From the NCBI GenBank assembly GCA_004151065.3, contig NWUY0303878633.1:1-10306 (forward strand): 10,306 bases of DNA, written 5' to 3'. The position numbers were made by a program, and so were the translations under genes. The notes under the pieces are model-generated. The model did no database searches, was not told where the DNA came from, and was given only the letters and a program-made list of their open reading frames with translations. Position 1 is the first letter of the stretch. The number at the start of each line of letters is the position of its first letter. Positions 1 to 7,549 of the stretch are shown in pieces. Origin of the DNA: Larix sibirica. Taxonomy: Eukaryota > Streptophyta > Pinopsida > Pinales > Pinaceae.

Positions 1-34
1 ATTGAAATTTTGGTTTGTCCCCTTCTATTTCAAT

Positions 35-430
35 GCTTCTAAAAGGAATTAATCGACCTTTATTGGCTTGAAAGTCCACTTCTTGATTGCATTCTCAGAG
101 AACATGGAAATAGAGGACGATGTCAAAATAAGAACTTAGCCGATGTATTTTATTGATTAGGTTTAGTGAAGAGATTATTTGTCTGCGATAGCCTAATATT
201 AGAGATGGTTAAAAGGGAATCATCGATCACAATGATAGATTGAATAAATTTCTTCTTCAGTACGTATAGTCCCAACTAGAGAGCCCATTTTTCTGATTGA
301 TTATCTATTGCGTGACCAAGGCCCCAGGCATAGGATTATTTTGTTCCATCAGGGTAAAGACAGACACCTCCAGCTTCTACTACCCCTAGATTTCCCTTGG
401 AGGCACCATTAAAGAAAATAATCCGAGCCT
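35..430 (-). other. ORF2 RNase H domain
   Basis: From about 428 the minus strand reads IIFFNGASKGNLG, AGGVCLYPDG, a stop, YAWGLGHAIDNQSE and VIDDSLL. This is the RNase H fold of RNase H-bearing plant LINEs, whose usual start is FDGASKGNPG. The first catalytic Asp is Asn here (AAT, 410-408); the Glu of NQSE and the Asp of the DDS motif remain. After a frameshift between about 155 and 130 the last part is visible: VL-stop-ECNQEVDFQANKG, keeping the final Asp (76-74). RNase H removes the RNA strand after reverse transcription. The domain ends close to the window edge. Confidence 0.85.
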
Positions 431-709
431 TCTACTGTACGAGCCACACATTTAATTTTGAAACTTGCATTCAAAACTTCCACTTTTGATCAGAGGATGA
501 CTTCCAAAATAATTGCTTAGGATGCTTTGTTTCCTTATTCCTGGTATCCATCATTTTTCAAAGCCGTTGAGCATACTAAGACTGTGGGGGGTACTCCCAT
601 GGGCCAACAAGGATTCTTTTAGTATAATATTCTCTTGGTTTTCTACTTGGACAAAGCTTGAATATTCATAATTGAAAATGAGATGATTATAGGCTATCCA
701 AATTTTCCA

Positions 710-1129
710 TCACAAGTACTTGGGAAGGGAAGAGCAGAAACTCCTTAAGAGAGATTTGGCTTGAAGAGAGCTCAGAAGAAAATTCTTCCAATTTACAAAC
801 ATAGACTTCCAATTATTGGGGATATGCGACATAACACCCGCCTCATGAAAAGCTTGCTTCCAAACAACCAAAGAAAATTGACACTCTTGAAAGAGATGTT
901 TGTTAGATTCTTCATATCTTTTGCACAAAATGCAATACAAGGGTCTCGCAATGCCACGCCTTTTAAGATTTTTGGCAGTCAAAATTTTCCCATGCACTAA
1001 GGTCCAACATAAAATATTGACTTTTGGAAGTCCATCTAGATTCAAAATTGCATTCCAAATGGAGGAAGAGGGAGGACAAGCCACTCCTTCCAGAATTTTT
1101 GAATATACATACTTTACCTGATAACCCAT
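710..1129 (-). other. zf-RVT zinc-binding domain of ORF2
   Basis: A 139-codon open stretch reads LPKVNILCWTLVHGKILTA, KNLKRRGIARP, then C-X2-C-X7-H-X4-C (residues 66, 69, 78, 83; bases 934-881) and ends VVW. This is the zf-RVT domain that lies between reverse transcriptase and RNase H in plant LINE ORF2. All four putative ligands are intact. The same frame continues upstream, with a few stops, to about 1545 (NPMHFERIKWVGKGSNIWH, IWDDKFMPRL) and downstream past 710 into WKIWIAYNHLIF. This is the best preserved domain of ORF2 and the longest open part of it. Confidence 0.88.
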
Positions 1130-1883
1130 TGGACTCCCATTCTAGGTATGAGTGTCTTGAAAGCGATGATTATGCGGAGAAACCCCTTTAATGGCCATGA
1201 GAAATACCTATTGTTAGTCCTCAAGCATAGGAGGGGCCTCATCCAAATCCCATCCGATCCAATAACCTGTTGTAGAGTTCCATCGAGATATGTCCATAAG
1301 ATTTTGTTTTCCTTTGGCTAGAAGCCAAGCTTTTAAATCTTCCACTTGTCTCTAAACTTCAGCTGTTAATCTTGGCATAAATTTATCATCCCAAATATTG
1401 ATATTCCTTTCATTCCCTAACATCCAACTGAGTTTGTCATAAATAAGATAGGTAGAGGCTTTGCATAAGTGCCATATATTAGAGCCTTTCCCGACCCATT
1501 TAATTCTTTCAAAATGCATTGGGTTCATAGACGATAAATATTTGTTTCGAAAAGCCTGATTCCACTAGGCCTTAGGGCCATTGAAAAATCAACAAAGAAC
1601 CTTTGCGCCCAATGACTGATTGAGGAGAAAATGGTCTTAGATACCCAATTTACATTGATCTTGGAGGATCGAACAATGTTCCAATTAACTAAATGGAACT
1701 TCTTTGAATGCGTCTTTCCTCCTTCCCATAAGAACTTTTGCAAAAGGGCACTGATTTGAGAAAGAATACCTTTTGGCGATAGCGACCCAGAACATTGATA
1801 GATAGGGAGGGAGGAGAGTACTGATTTTAGAAGAGTAAGGCACCTAGCTATGTTTATCCATTGTGATCCCCAAGCACTTATTT

Positions 1884-1901
1884 GATTTATTTATTTATTT
1901 T
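1884..1901 (+). repeat. Short TTTA tandem tract
   Basis: About four imperfect copies of ATTT/TTTA interrupt the ORF2 frame between the LPKVGKNYF and INQISAW segments, where on the minus strand they encode K-N-K-stop-I-N. It looks like a small AT-rich slippage tract inside the decayed LINE, with no function seen. Confidence 0.5.
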
Positions 1902-2029
1902 TGAAGTAATTCTTCCCAACTTTGGGAATTAATGCGTCAATAGAGAGGGGCATACCTAGATACTTGACGGAAGACTAGGTGGAGGCAAAGGGGAATTCAA
2001 AGTTAATCAAAATTGCCCTTAAAATATGC

Positions 2030-2880
2030 TCTAGATAGTTCCATCTGTAAAATTTTCATTTACTATTGTTGACCTTTGCACCGAAGATCGCAAGATAGTC
2101 ATCCAATATTTATTTGAACTTTTTGGCTATGATTTTAGAAGCTCCTCCCAATAATAAGGTATCTTATGAAAATTAAGAATGGTTGATTGATTTGACATTT
2201 CTAGAGATTTGGATTCCTTCGAATCTTCCCAAAGTACATTCCTATTTAAGCCTTTGACTGAAATTATCTGCCATTAAGATGTAGAGAATGGAGGAAAGGG
2301 GGAGGCCTTGCCCGAGACCCTGAGAAGCTTGGAAAAATTCAGTGTACCTACCATTTACCAATGGTGTAATCCACGGGATTCCAATACCGGCCTGCACCCA
2401 TCTAACCAAGTAATTACAAAAACCAAATATCTTCATAACTTTAAAAATAAAGGAATTCCTTATCCGATAAAAGGCATTGGCCATGTCCAGTTTGATAACC
2501 GTTCCTTTTTCACTAGAGGAGATGCTAGACTGGAGAGATTCTTGGACACGAATAAATTTATCCAAAATTCATCTATTTGGAATAAATACACCTTGATTTT
2601 CAGATATTAGTTTTGAAAGAAGAGGTTTGATGCGATTTGCTATGATTTTTGTAAGAATATTATAGGAGGCATCGTAGAGAGAAATTGGTCAAAACCTAGA
2701 AAAAGAGATAGGATTTTATTCCTTTGGGACACGAGCATTGAGTTTGTACCTCCCCCTATTTTTTCTTTGAGTATAGTCCAATTCAACGTGTGACACATAT
2801 TAAACTTGATAATATTCCAACAAGCCCTATAGAAATGGATCATGAACGCATCAGGCCCGGGGGCCTTGTTAGGATCAAAT
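2030..2880 (-). other. ORF2 reverse transcriptase domain
   Basis: The domain opens with NKAPGPDAF and FYRACW (frame of 2900), then shifts near 2700 into a frame that carries F-stop-PISL, YNILTKIIANRIKPLL and SENQGVFIPNR. Motif A is VIKLDMANAFYRI, with its catalytic Asp at 2487-2485; the usual FD reads FY, Tyr codon 2469-2467. Motif B is SQGLGQGLPLSS, where families usually have SQGLRQGCPLSP. Motif C, normally F/Y-A-D-D, reads F-S-stop-D at 2172-2161: the first Asp codon is TAA. LLLGGAS and the FGAKVNNSK thumb region follow in the same frame. Two of three catalytic aspartates can still be seen. Confidence 0.92.
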
Positions 2881-3439
2881 CTCCAGATTACGCTGACCAC
2901 TTCATATTATGAAATATATTTGCATAAATTTAGATTATATTCCTCAGTGAATAGGTTTGGCACAACTTGAAGGAAGGAATGAGCTAAATTATCATCAGTG
3001 ATTCCATCCTCGGTAAGAAGCAGATAGAATTATTCTTTTGCAGCTCGTTTGATATCAGAAAAGGAATTGAGAACTTCTCCATAGTCTATCATGATCTCTT
3101 TAACCCTGTTGTGATGGACAATAAATCTTGCCTAATTGTGGAAGTATTTGGTATTACGATCCCTATCTTGTAACCATAGACTGCAGGATTTGGGTATCCA
3201 TGATTCTTCCTCACTTCGATATATGCCAAAGATATTGGTATTTAGAGCCTTCTCTTTTTGAATTAGTTGAGGATTTATTTCCTCAATCTCCATTTGTTCC
3301 TGTACTGCACAGAGTTGTTGAATGGTTTCCTCTTTCCTCATTTCAAGAGATTTATAGGTGTGTTTGCCCAATTTTTTAGAGAAAGCTTTACCATACTCAA
3401 TTTAGTTTCCCAAATATAGGCAGGAGAATCAGGAATGCA

Positions 3440-4243
3440 GACTTTCAAAGCATTGGATATTATATCAATGATATCATTTTATTTCATCCAGAGAGGATTG
3501 AACCTAAAAGGCAAGGGTGCATAGTTTTCTGAGTATGCAAAGGAGAGACAGATATGGAGTTGGTATGTGAAACTTATAGGGAGGATTGCAGAAGATACAA
3601 TCTTGTCTTGAGACAGAAGATCACTGCTCACCAGAAAACGATCCAATCAGGCAACAATGTGTTGCTTCCCCATGCACTTGTTTGTCCAAGTGATTTTTCC
3701 TTTGGTAGGCTTGATATTGATATGATCCCAACTAGAGATAAAATCCTCCATATATTCTCTAAAAGGGTCTCGAAAAATGCTCCCCCCTCTTTTTTCTAAC
3801 AAAAGAAGGGTTGTATTGAAATCTCTTCCTATGATACACCTGGAGTTAAAACCTTTGATATTTAGTTGAGAGAGAACATTCCAAAACTATAGTTTTTCAC
3901 CATAAACTACTGAGGAATATACATTGATAATGGTGAGGTGATACCCATTATCATTTTGATGAAAGGAGGTCAAGATGTAGGAATGGTTTTCTTCACTTTC
4001 CAAGATCTCTAATTAAAATGGATTCCACATGGTGCAAAGACCTCTCGATGCTCCTCTAGAGCCAACTACTAGTGATAAACTGCTTTTCCAAACTTTTTGA
4101 AAAAGATATTTCATTGCTTACTTTTCTAGCTTGGTCTCTTAGATGCAAAATACAAGGGGTTTTTCATAGAAGGGTATATTTTTCGTTGCTAATACTTTGT
4201 TGGTGTTTCCCAATCCTCAACAATTCCAGGAAACCATCTTCAT
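3440..4243 (-). other. ORF2 endonuclease domain (APE-like, exonuclease-endonuclease-phosphatase fold)
   Basis: One frame holds the whole domain. Visible family motifs are SWNC.GLGN (start), the metal-binding glutamate in ETKLE (4138-4136) after a stop, INVYSS, the D and N of DFNT (Asp codon 3823-3821), EKRGG, PTKGKITWTN, LDRFLVSSDLL and PFRFNPLWMK. Two sites are damaged. The GGDFN motif reads GRDFN, and the final catalytic SDH motif, expected in an ISFSDHLPI-like context, reads TYQ at 3568-3560. Stops interrupt the frame at 4219, 4141 and several later places. The domain would nick target DNA for insertion; here it is dead. Confidence 0.88.
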
Positions 4244-4245
4244 TA
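4241..4245 (-). promoter_or_regulatory. TAATG overlap of ORF1 stop and ORF2 start
   Basis: On the minus strand the ORF1 stop TAA (4245-4243) shares its last A with ATG (4243-4241). That ATG opens the frame of the endonuclease (M-K-M-V-S-W-N-C). A UAAUG junction is known in some non-LTR retrotransposons, where ORF2 is translated by termination and re-initiation after ORF1. The bases are seen directly; a role in coupling is inferred from the arrangement. A second ATG lies two codons downstream (4237-4235). Confidence 0.65.
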
Positions 4246-5678
4246 TTTAGCATTGTGGGGTTGGTACTTGCCTACTATGGTTTCTTGAAGCTTTGAATTT
4301 GTTGTATTTCCAGTGACCTTCTATTGATCCAAGCTAGACTGAGTGCCTTGTCTCAGATCTCTTGTTGTATCCACCTCTTGAATTTATTTGCTAGTTTTCT
4401 TTCCGTAGTGTTTCTAAGGATTACCATCCAACTCTTTGTGTTTGTATTTCCCATTTTTTTGAGTTGTTTTATTGCGCATTGCTATGCCCACACCTTGGTG
4501 AGAGATGGTGGGAAGGGGCCCTTCTATAGGGATAATATATTTCTCAACAAAAGGATTCAATAGATCTTGTGTATCTTGAAATGTCGCCAGGGGAACTACA
4601 TTGTGTTCTAGTATATGGCTAGAAATGGAGTCAAACCCGATGACAAATTTTTTGAAGCTAGAACGAGGAGGCTATGGGGCTTCGAGGGAGAATTTTTTAT
4701 TTTTATGGGGGTCTGTTGAGCCAACTGAAGTAGGTTAAAGATCCTCCAGATGTTAAGAAGAGTCTCCTTTTGGAATCTTCGAAAGAGCATTGAACTGATT
4801 AGTTGTTGGAGATACTTGACTTGTTGAGGTGGGGGAAGATTTTGCTGTGGAACCAGCTACTTTTTTAGTTGCTTTTTTCTTTTGGGTTTTCCATTGTTCC
4901 TCTGGAGGATTTTATGGGGATTCAAATCGTTTATCTTGCTTTCAATCCCTTGCGAAATGCCCATATTTTTGGCAGATCTTGCATTTAAAAGGGAGTTTCT
5001 CATAGTCCACCTATTTATGGTGCTTCTAGGAACCATGAACCAGTAAGATATTAGCGAGAATACCTTTTTCGAGATCTACTTCTATGCATATTCTTGCACA
5101 TGCAAATTGTTTTCATTTTGGAGTTGTGCGATCAATATATTTTCCAACAGAGTTTCCAATGGATCTGAGGCAATCATCTCCCCAACATGAGAGGGGAGGT
5201 GAGGTATTTTAATCCAAACAAGAACTACCAAAGGGAGATTATCATTGAGATCAAAATCCAATGAACACTGATTGATATAAATCCCTCGTGAGCCAAAAAA
5301 ATACGGGCCACTTCTAAAAATGAGATCTCTTTCTTTTAAGAGTTGGAAGTGAAAAATGAAGAATCCCTTTCCATAAGCATACATAAGAACATTCCCCTTG
5401 ATGAGTGGCCTCCAGGATTTTTCAATCCACTGTTCAATTGAGGATGGAGAAGGCCACAATCCAGTAAAATAACCAACCAAACCTCGTTTAGAGAGGGCCC
5501 TAGTCATGCTCCAGAAATAAGTTGGTGACAAAACCACCGTAGGGACATCTTTAGCTCTTCGAACAAAACGATTTGGTGCTTTCTGAACTTTGGGCTTGGA
5601 TGAGAGGGATGAGAGGAGAGATTGGAAAGAAAGATCATCATCAGAGGGTGGAGGGGGAGAGGCCCCCTCCAAAGCCAT
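4243..5678 (-). pseudogene. LINE ORF1, gag-like RNA-binding protein (DUF4283 plus zinc knuckle), broken
   Basis: ORF1 of plant LINEs makes a nucleic-acid-binding protein that coats the element RNA. The ATG at 5678-5676 opens 198 codons. The start is acidic and serine-rich (PPPPSDDDLSFQSLLSS), followed by a DUF4283-type domain: residues such as GYFTGLWPS, W..PLIKGNV, FF.FHF, RDLIF.SGPYFFG and LVWIKIPHLP fit the family. Near 5165 the frame slips, so the last 25-30 residues before the stop at 5082 are out of frame. The family-like continuation GNSVGKYIDRTT and ARICIEVDLEKG lies in a second frame. That second frame then runs about 920 bases without a clear indel: through the zinc knuckle, a lysine-rich stretch (QWKTQKKKATKK) and an NQFNAL motif, to a TAA at 4245-4243. 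It carries about ten in-frame stops on the way, first bases at 5115, 5028, 5013, 4944, 4755, 4737, 4674, 4416, 4386 and 4323. Confidence 0.88.
4942..4983 (-). other. CCHC zinc knuckle of ORF1, last cysteine replaced by a stop
   Basis: In the second ORF1 frame the minus strand reads CKICQKYGHFARD followed by TGA. This matches the C-X2-C-X4-H-X4-C retroviral-type knuckle that follows a PFKC lead-in in plant LINE gag-like proteins. The fourth ligand position (4944-4942) is TGA where TGT or TGC would be expected, so this copy would lack a complete zinc site even without its other stops. Confidence 0.85.
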
Positions 5679-5740
5679 AATGAACAGAGCAAAGGAGAAA
5701 TGAGAAACCCTTGTAGAGAAAAAAAGATTGTCAAATTCTT
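5679..5740 (-). promoter_or_regulatory. Probable 5' leader of the LINE
   Basis: On the minus strand the stretch just upstream of the ORF1 ATG is strongly pyrimidine-rich, with a run of seven T and repeated CT/TTCTC groups, and ends CATT-ATGG with a favourable G at +4. LINEs carry an internal promoter in their 5' UTR, so promoter activity would be expected here by family logic, but no specific promoter element is visible. The exact 5' end is inferred from where gypsy-like coding resumes at about 5750-5795. Confidence 0.4.
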
Positions 5741-5751
5741 ACAAGGTGGAA

Positions 5752-6946
5752 ATGTTCCCTAATAAATCATTAGAAAGAAAAATAAAGTATTTCAATGAAA
5801 GTTTCACCCTACACATTAATAAATGAGTTCTTGTATAAAATTGGACTAGGTGATGTACTAAGAAAATGTGCATTGGAACATGAAAGAGAAAGTATACTAG
5901 AAGAACACTCTAGTACAATAGGGGGTCACTTCCATGTTGACATTATAGCAAGAAATATTTCACAAGTGGGATTTTGGTGACCCACGCCAAAAAAATGTTG
6001 TATATCAAATATCAACAAGTGTGATAAATTATAGAGGTTGTGGTTTCTATTAAGGATAGATGATATTACCCTAATATCAATAAACCTAAGTCTCCCCTTT
6101 GAGTTTTGGGTTATTGATTTTATTGGGCCATTCCCCAAGAGAGGGAAATGACAAGGGATATATACATTATTATAGCTGTCAAATACCTCATCAAGTGGGA
6201 AGAAGTAGAGATAGTCAAGTCTTACCATGGAGGTAGAAGCTAGATTTATATACAAGAATATTATTGCAAGGTTTGTATGCCAAATAACAAAAATAAGTGT
6301 CACTTTGTCAATAGTATGAAATAAGTATTGATGAATCAATTCTTAATTGACCATAAAAATATCTCTTCATATCATCCACATTAAAATGGATTTGTGGAGT
6401 AATTTAACAAAACCTTATCCAAAGGACTGAATAAAAGTGAAATAATGATAGAGATGATTGGGAGAACAAAGTGCCTACAATCTAATGGGCATATTGAATT
6501 GCTTATGAAAGGATGATTGGGTAGAAAAAAATCAAACTGGTATATGGACAAGAAGTAGTGGTTCCCATATAATTCAACGTGAATGTTGATAAAGTAGAAA
6601 AAATATTGAAATTTGAATCTAACAAAGCTAAAGAGGATCAACTACATCAACTACGAAAGATTGAGGAATAAATTTTTGTATCCCTTCACTATCAAGAGAT
6701 ACATAAAAATAAAAAAAATCATGGCATGCTAGAAATATACAGAAGAAATATATAAACCTTAGAGATCCAGTGCTCTTATATGACAATAGGATCAAGGGAA
6801 AGCCCAAGAATTTGGTAACAACCTGGCTTGGTCCCTACATAATACAATATATAAGAGAAAATGAAGATGTGTAGCTGAGACATATTCAAGGAAAACTATT
6901 GAATAGGATATTCAATGGTACTTGACTAAAGAGGTATCATCCATAG
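5752..6946 (+). pseudogene. Ty3/gypsy integrase, broken
   Basis: Integrase joins the retrotransposon cDNA to host DNA. The frame at 5795 gives TLINEFLYKIGLGDVLRKC, EHERESILEEH, GGHFHVD and ARNISQVGFW, a typical plant gypsy HHCC lead-in. Both His remain and the first Cys is kept (KCDKL, Cys 6020-6022), but the second Cys position is Leu (6029-6031). The core starts with PFEFWVIDFIGPFPKR, Asp codon 6116-6118. After a frameshift near 6155, AVKYLIKWEEVE follows, then FIYKNIIARF in another frame. The SDQGTHF motif is damaged: AGT-GT-CACTTT at 6296-6306, so the second catalytic Asp is gone. The Glu is kept in NGFVE (6397-6399), before FNKTLSKGL. The C-terminus shows KGKPKNLVTTWLGPYII (GPY/F module) and ends LKRYHP-stop at 6944. 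Many stops and frameshifts are present. Confidence 0.9.
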
Positions 6947-7549
6947 TGAAAAAAGAATAAGAATATTAAAGGTGAAAACCCCTGTGGCGCCTCTAGGTGG
7001 GAATCTACTTGAAAACTAGGTTATGTGGAGGGTAGAATATTGAAAACAATAAAAATAATAGTCAATGAAACAAATGATGAATAAATTAGTTGGTTAGAGA
7101 AATTTGGGTGAATAAATGTTGACATGGAAATTTAAATGTTGAACCTTATCCACTACAATCTAAATAAAATGAGGTTATTAAAGAGTTCACGATGGTTGAT
7201 TGGTATTAGACAAAAAAGGATGAAGGTTGTATAAAAGAAGATAATCAACAAAATCATGATCGATATTGAATAATTTCAAAAGAAACAAGATAAAAGGAGA
7301 TTCTATGGAAGAAATTCATCATTATAGACAAGGATTGGTCCCAAGTGAAGGTCAAAATAATAAAAAAATAATGAAAATGATGAGAAAACTAATAGAGAAC
7401 AATGGTTTGAAAAAAAATTAAGAAATAGTTCATTGGTTGGGAAATCATGGTCAAAGAGAGTTTGATTAGTTGGAGGAAGGTAGTCGAACAAGGGTTGAAA
7501 GGAGCTAGTCAAAAGAGAGACAACTAGTCACATAGATAACCATTATTGA
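6947..7549 (+). other. Unassigned purine-rich spacer
   Basis: About 600 bases between the integrase and the downstream ORF. The first part (6970-7050) reads like a continuing pol tail (CGASRW-type context and YVEGRILK) and may be the end of the integrase frame. From 7050 to 7540 the plus strand is rich in A and G with many stops in all frames. Apparent minus-strand reading here is Phe/Leu/Ser-rich because of that base bias, not because of a gene. No promoter, RNA gene or repeat was recognised. Confidence 0.5.

Larger units (their letters stand above)
1..4243 (-). pseudogene. LINE ORF2 polyprotein (endonuclease, reverse transcriptase, zf-RVT, RNase H), broken
   Basis: ORF2 of an L1-type LINE nicks target DNA and copies the element RNA into the nick (target-primed reverse transcription). 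The reading frame starts at 4243 and can be followed to the window edge in six segments: about 4243-3360 (endonuclease), 3371-2700 (linker and RT start, with a long KEKALNTNIFG-type helical region and WLQDRDRNTKYFHN), 2700-1545 (RT core and thumb), 1545-430 (connection and zf-RVT), 430-155 (RNase H), and 130-1 (RNase H end). That is about five frameshifts and many stops over 4.2 kb, or about 1,400 codons, a normal size for this class. Stops mostly fall where CAA, CAG, CGA or TGG would be expected. The protein cannot be made. Confidence 0.92.
1..5740 (-). mobile_element. Decayed, nearly full-length plant L1-type LINE (non-LTR retrotransposon) with RNase H
   Basis: Read on the minus strand, the domain order is leader, gag-like ORF1 with CCHC knuckle, endonuclease, reverse transcriptase, zf-RVT and RNase H. 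This is the standard layout of plant L1-clade LINEs that carry a C-terminal RNase H. The 5' end looks complete because the ORF1 ATG (5678) and a short leader are present, which is uncommon because most LINE copies are 5'-truncated. The left edge of the window cuts the element just after RNase H, so the 3' UTR and poly(A) tail cannot be seen. Every domain carries stops, and frameshifts separate several of them, so this is an old non-autonomous copy. The right boundary is uncertain by about 30 bases. Confidence 0.93.

Noticed and set aside
761-1121. Two plus-strand open stretches
   Set aside because: Both are antisense to the well preserved zf-RVT domain of the LINE.
2308-2610. Plus-strand open stretch of 100 codons
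   Set aside because: Antisense to the reverse transcriptase core with motifs A and B on the minus strand.
3128-4563. Several plus-strand open stretches of 74-83 codons
   Set aside because: All overlap, antisense, the endonuclease/linker part of ORF2 or the tail of ORF1, which carry named motifs on the minus strand.
5926-6339. Minus-strand open stretch of 137 codons
   Set aside because: Antisense to clear gypsy integrase motifs (GGHFHVD, DFIGPFP, IIARF) on the plus strand.
6381-6641. Minus-strand open stretch of 86 codons
   Set aside because: Antisense to the integrase Glu region and the segment after it; composition-driven.
7303-7512. Minus-strand open stretch of 69 codons
   Set aside because: Very rich in Phe, Leu and Ser, as expected from the complement of an A-rich strand; no motif and no context for a gene.
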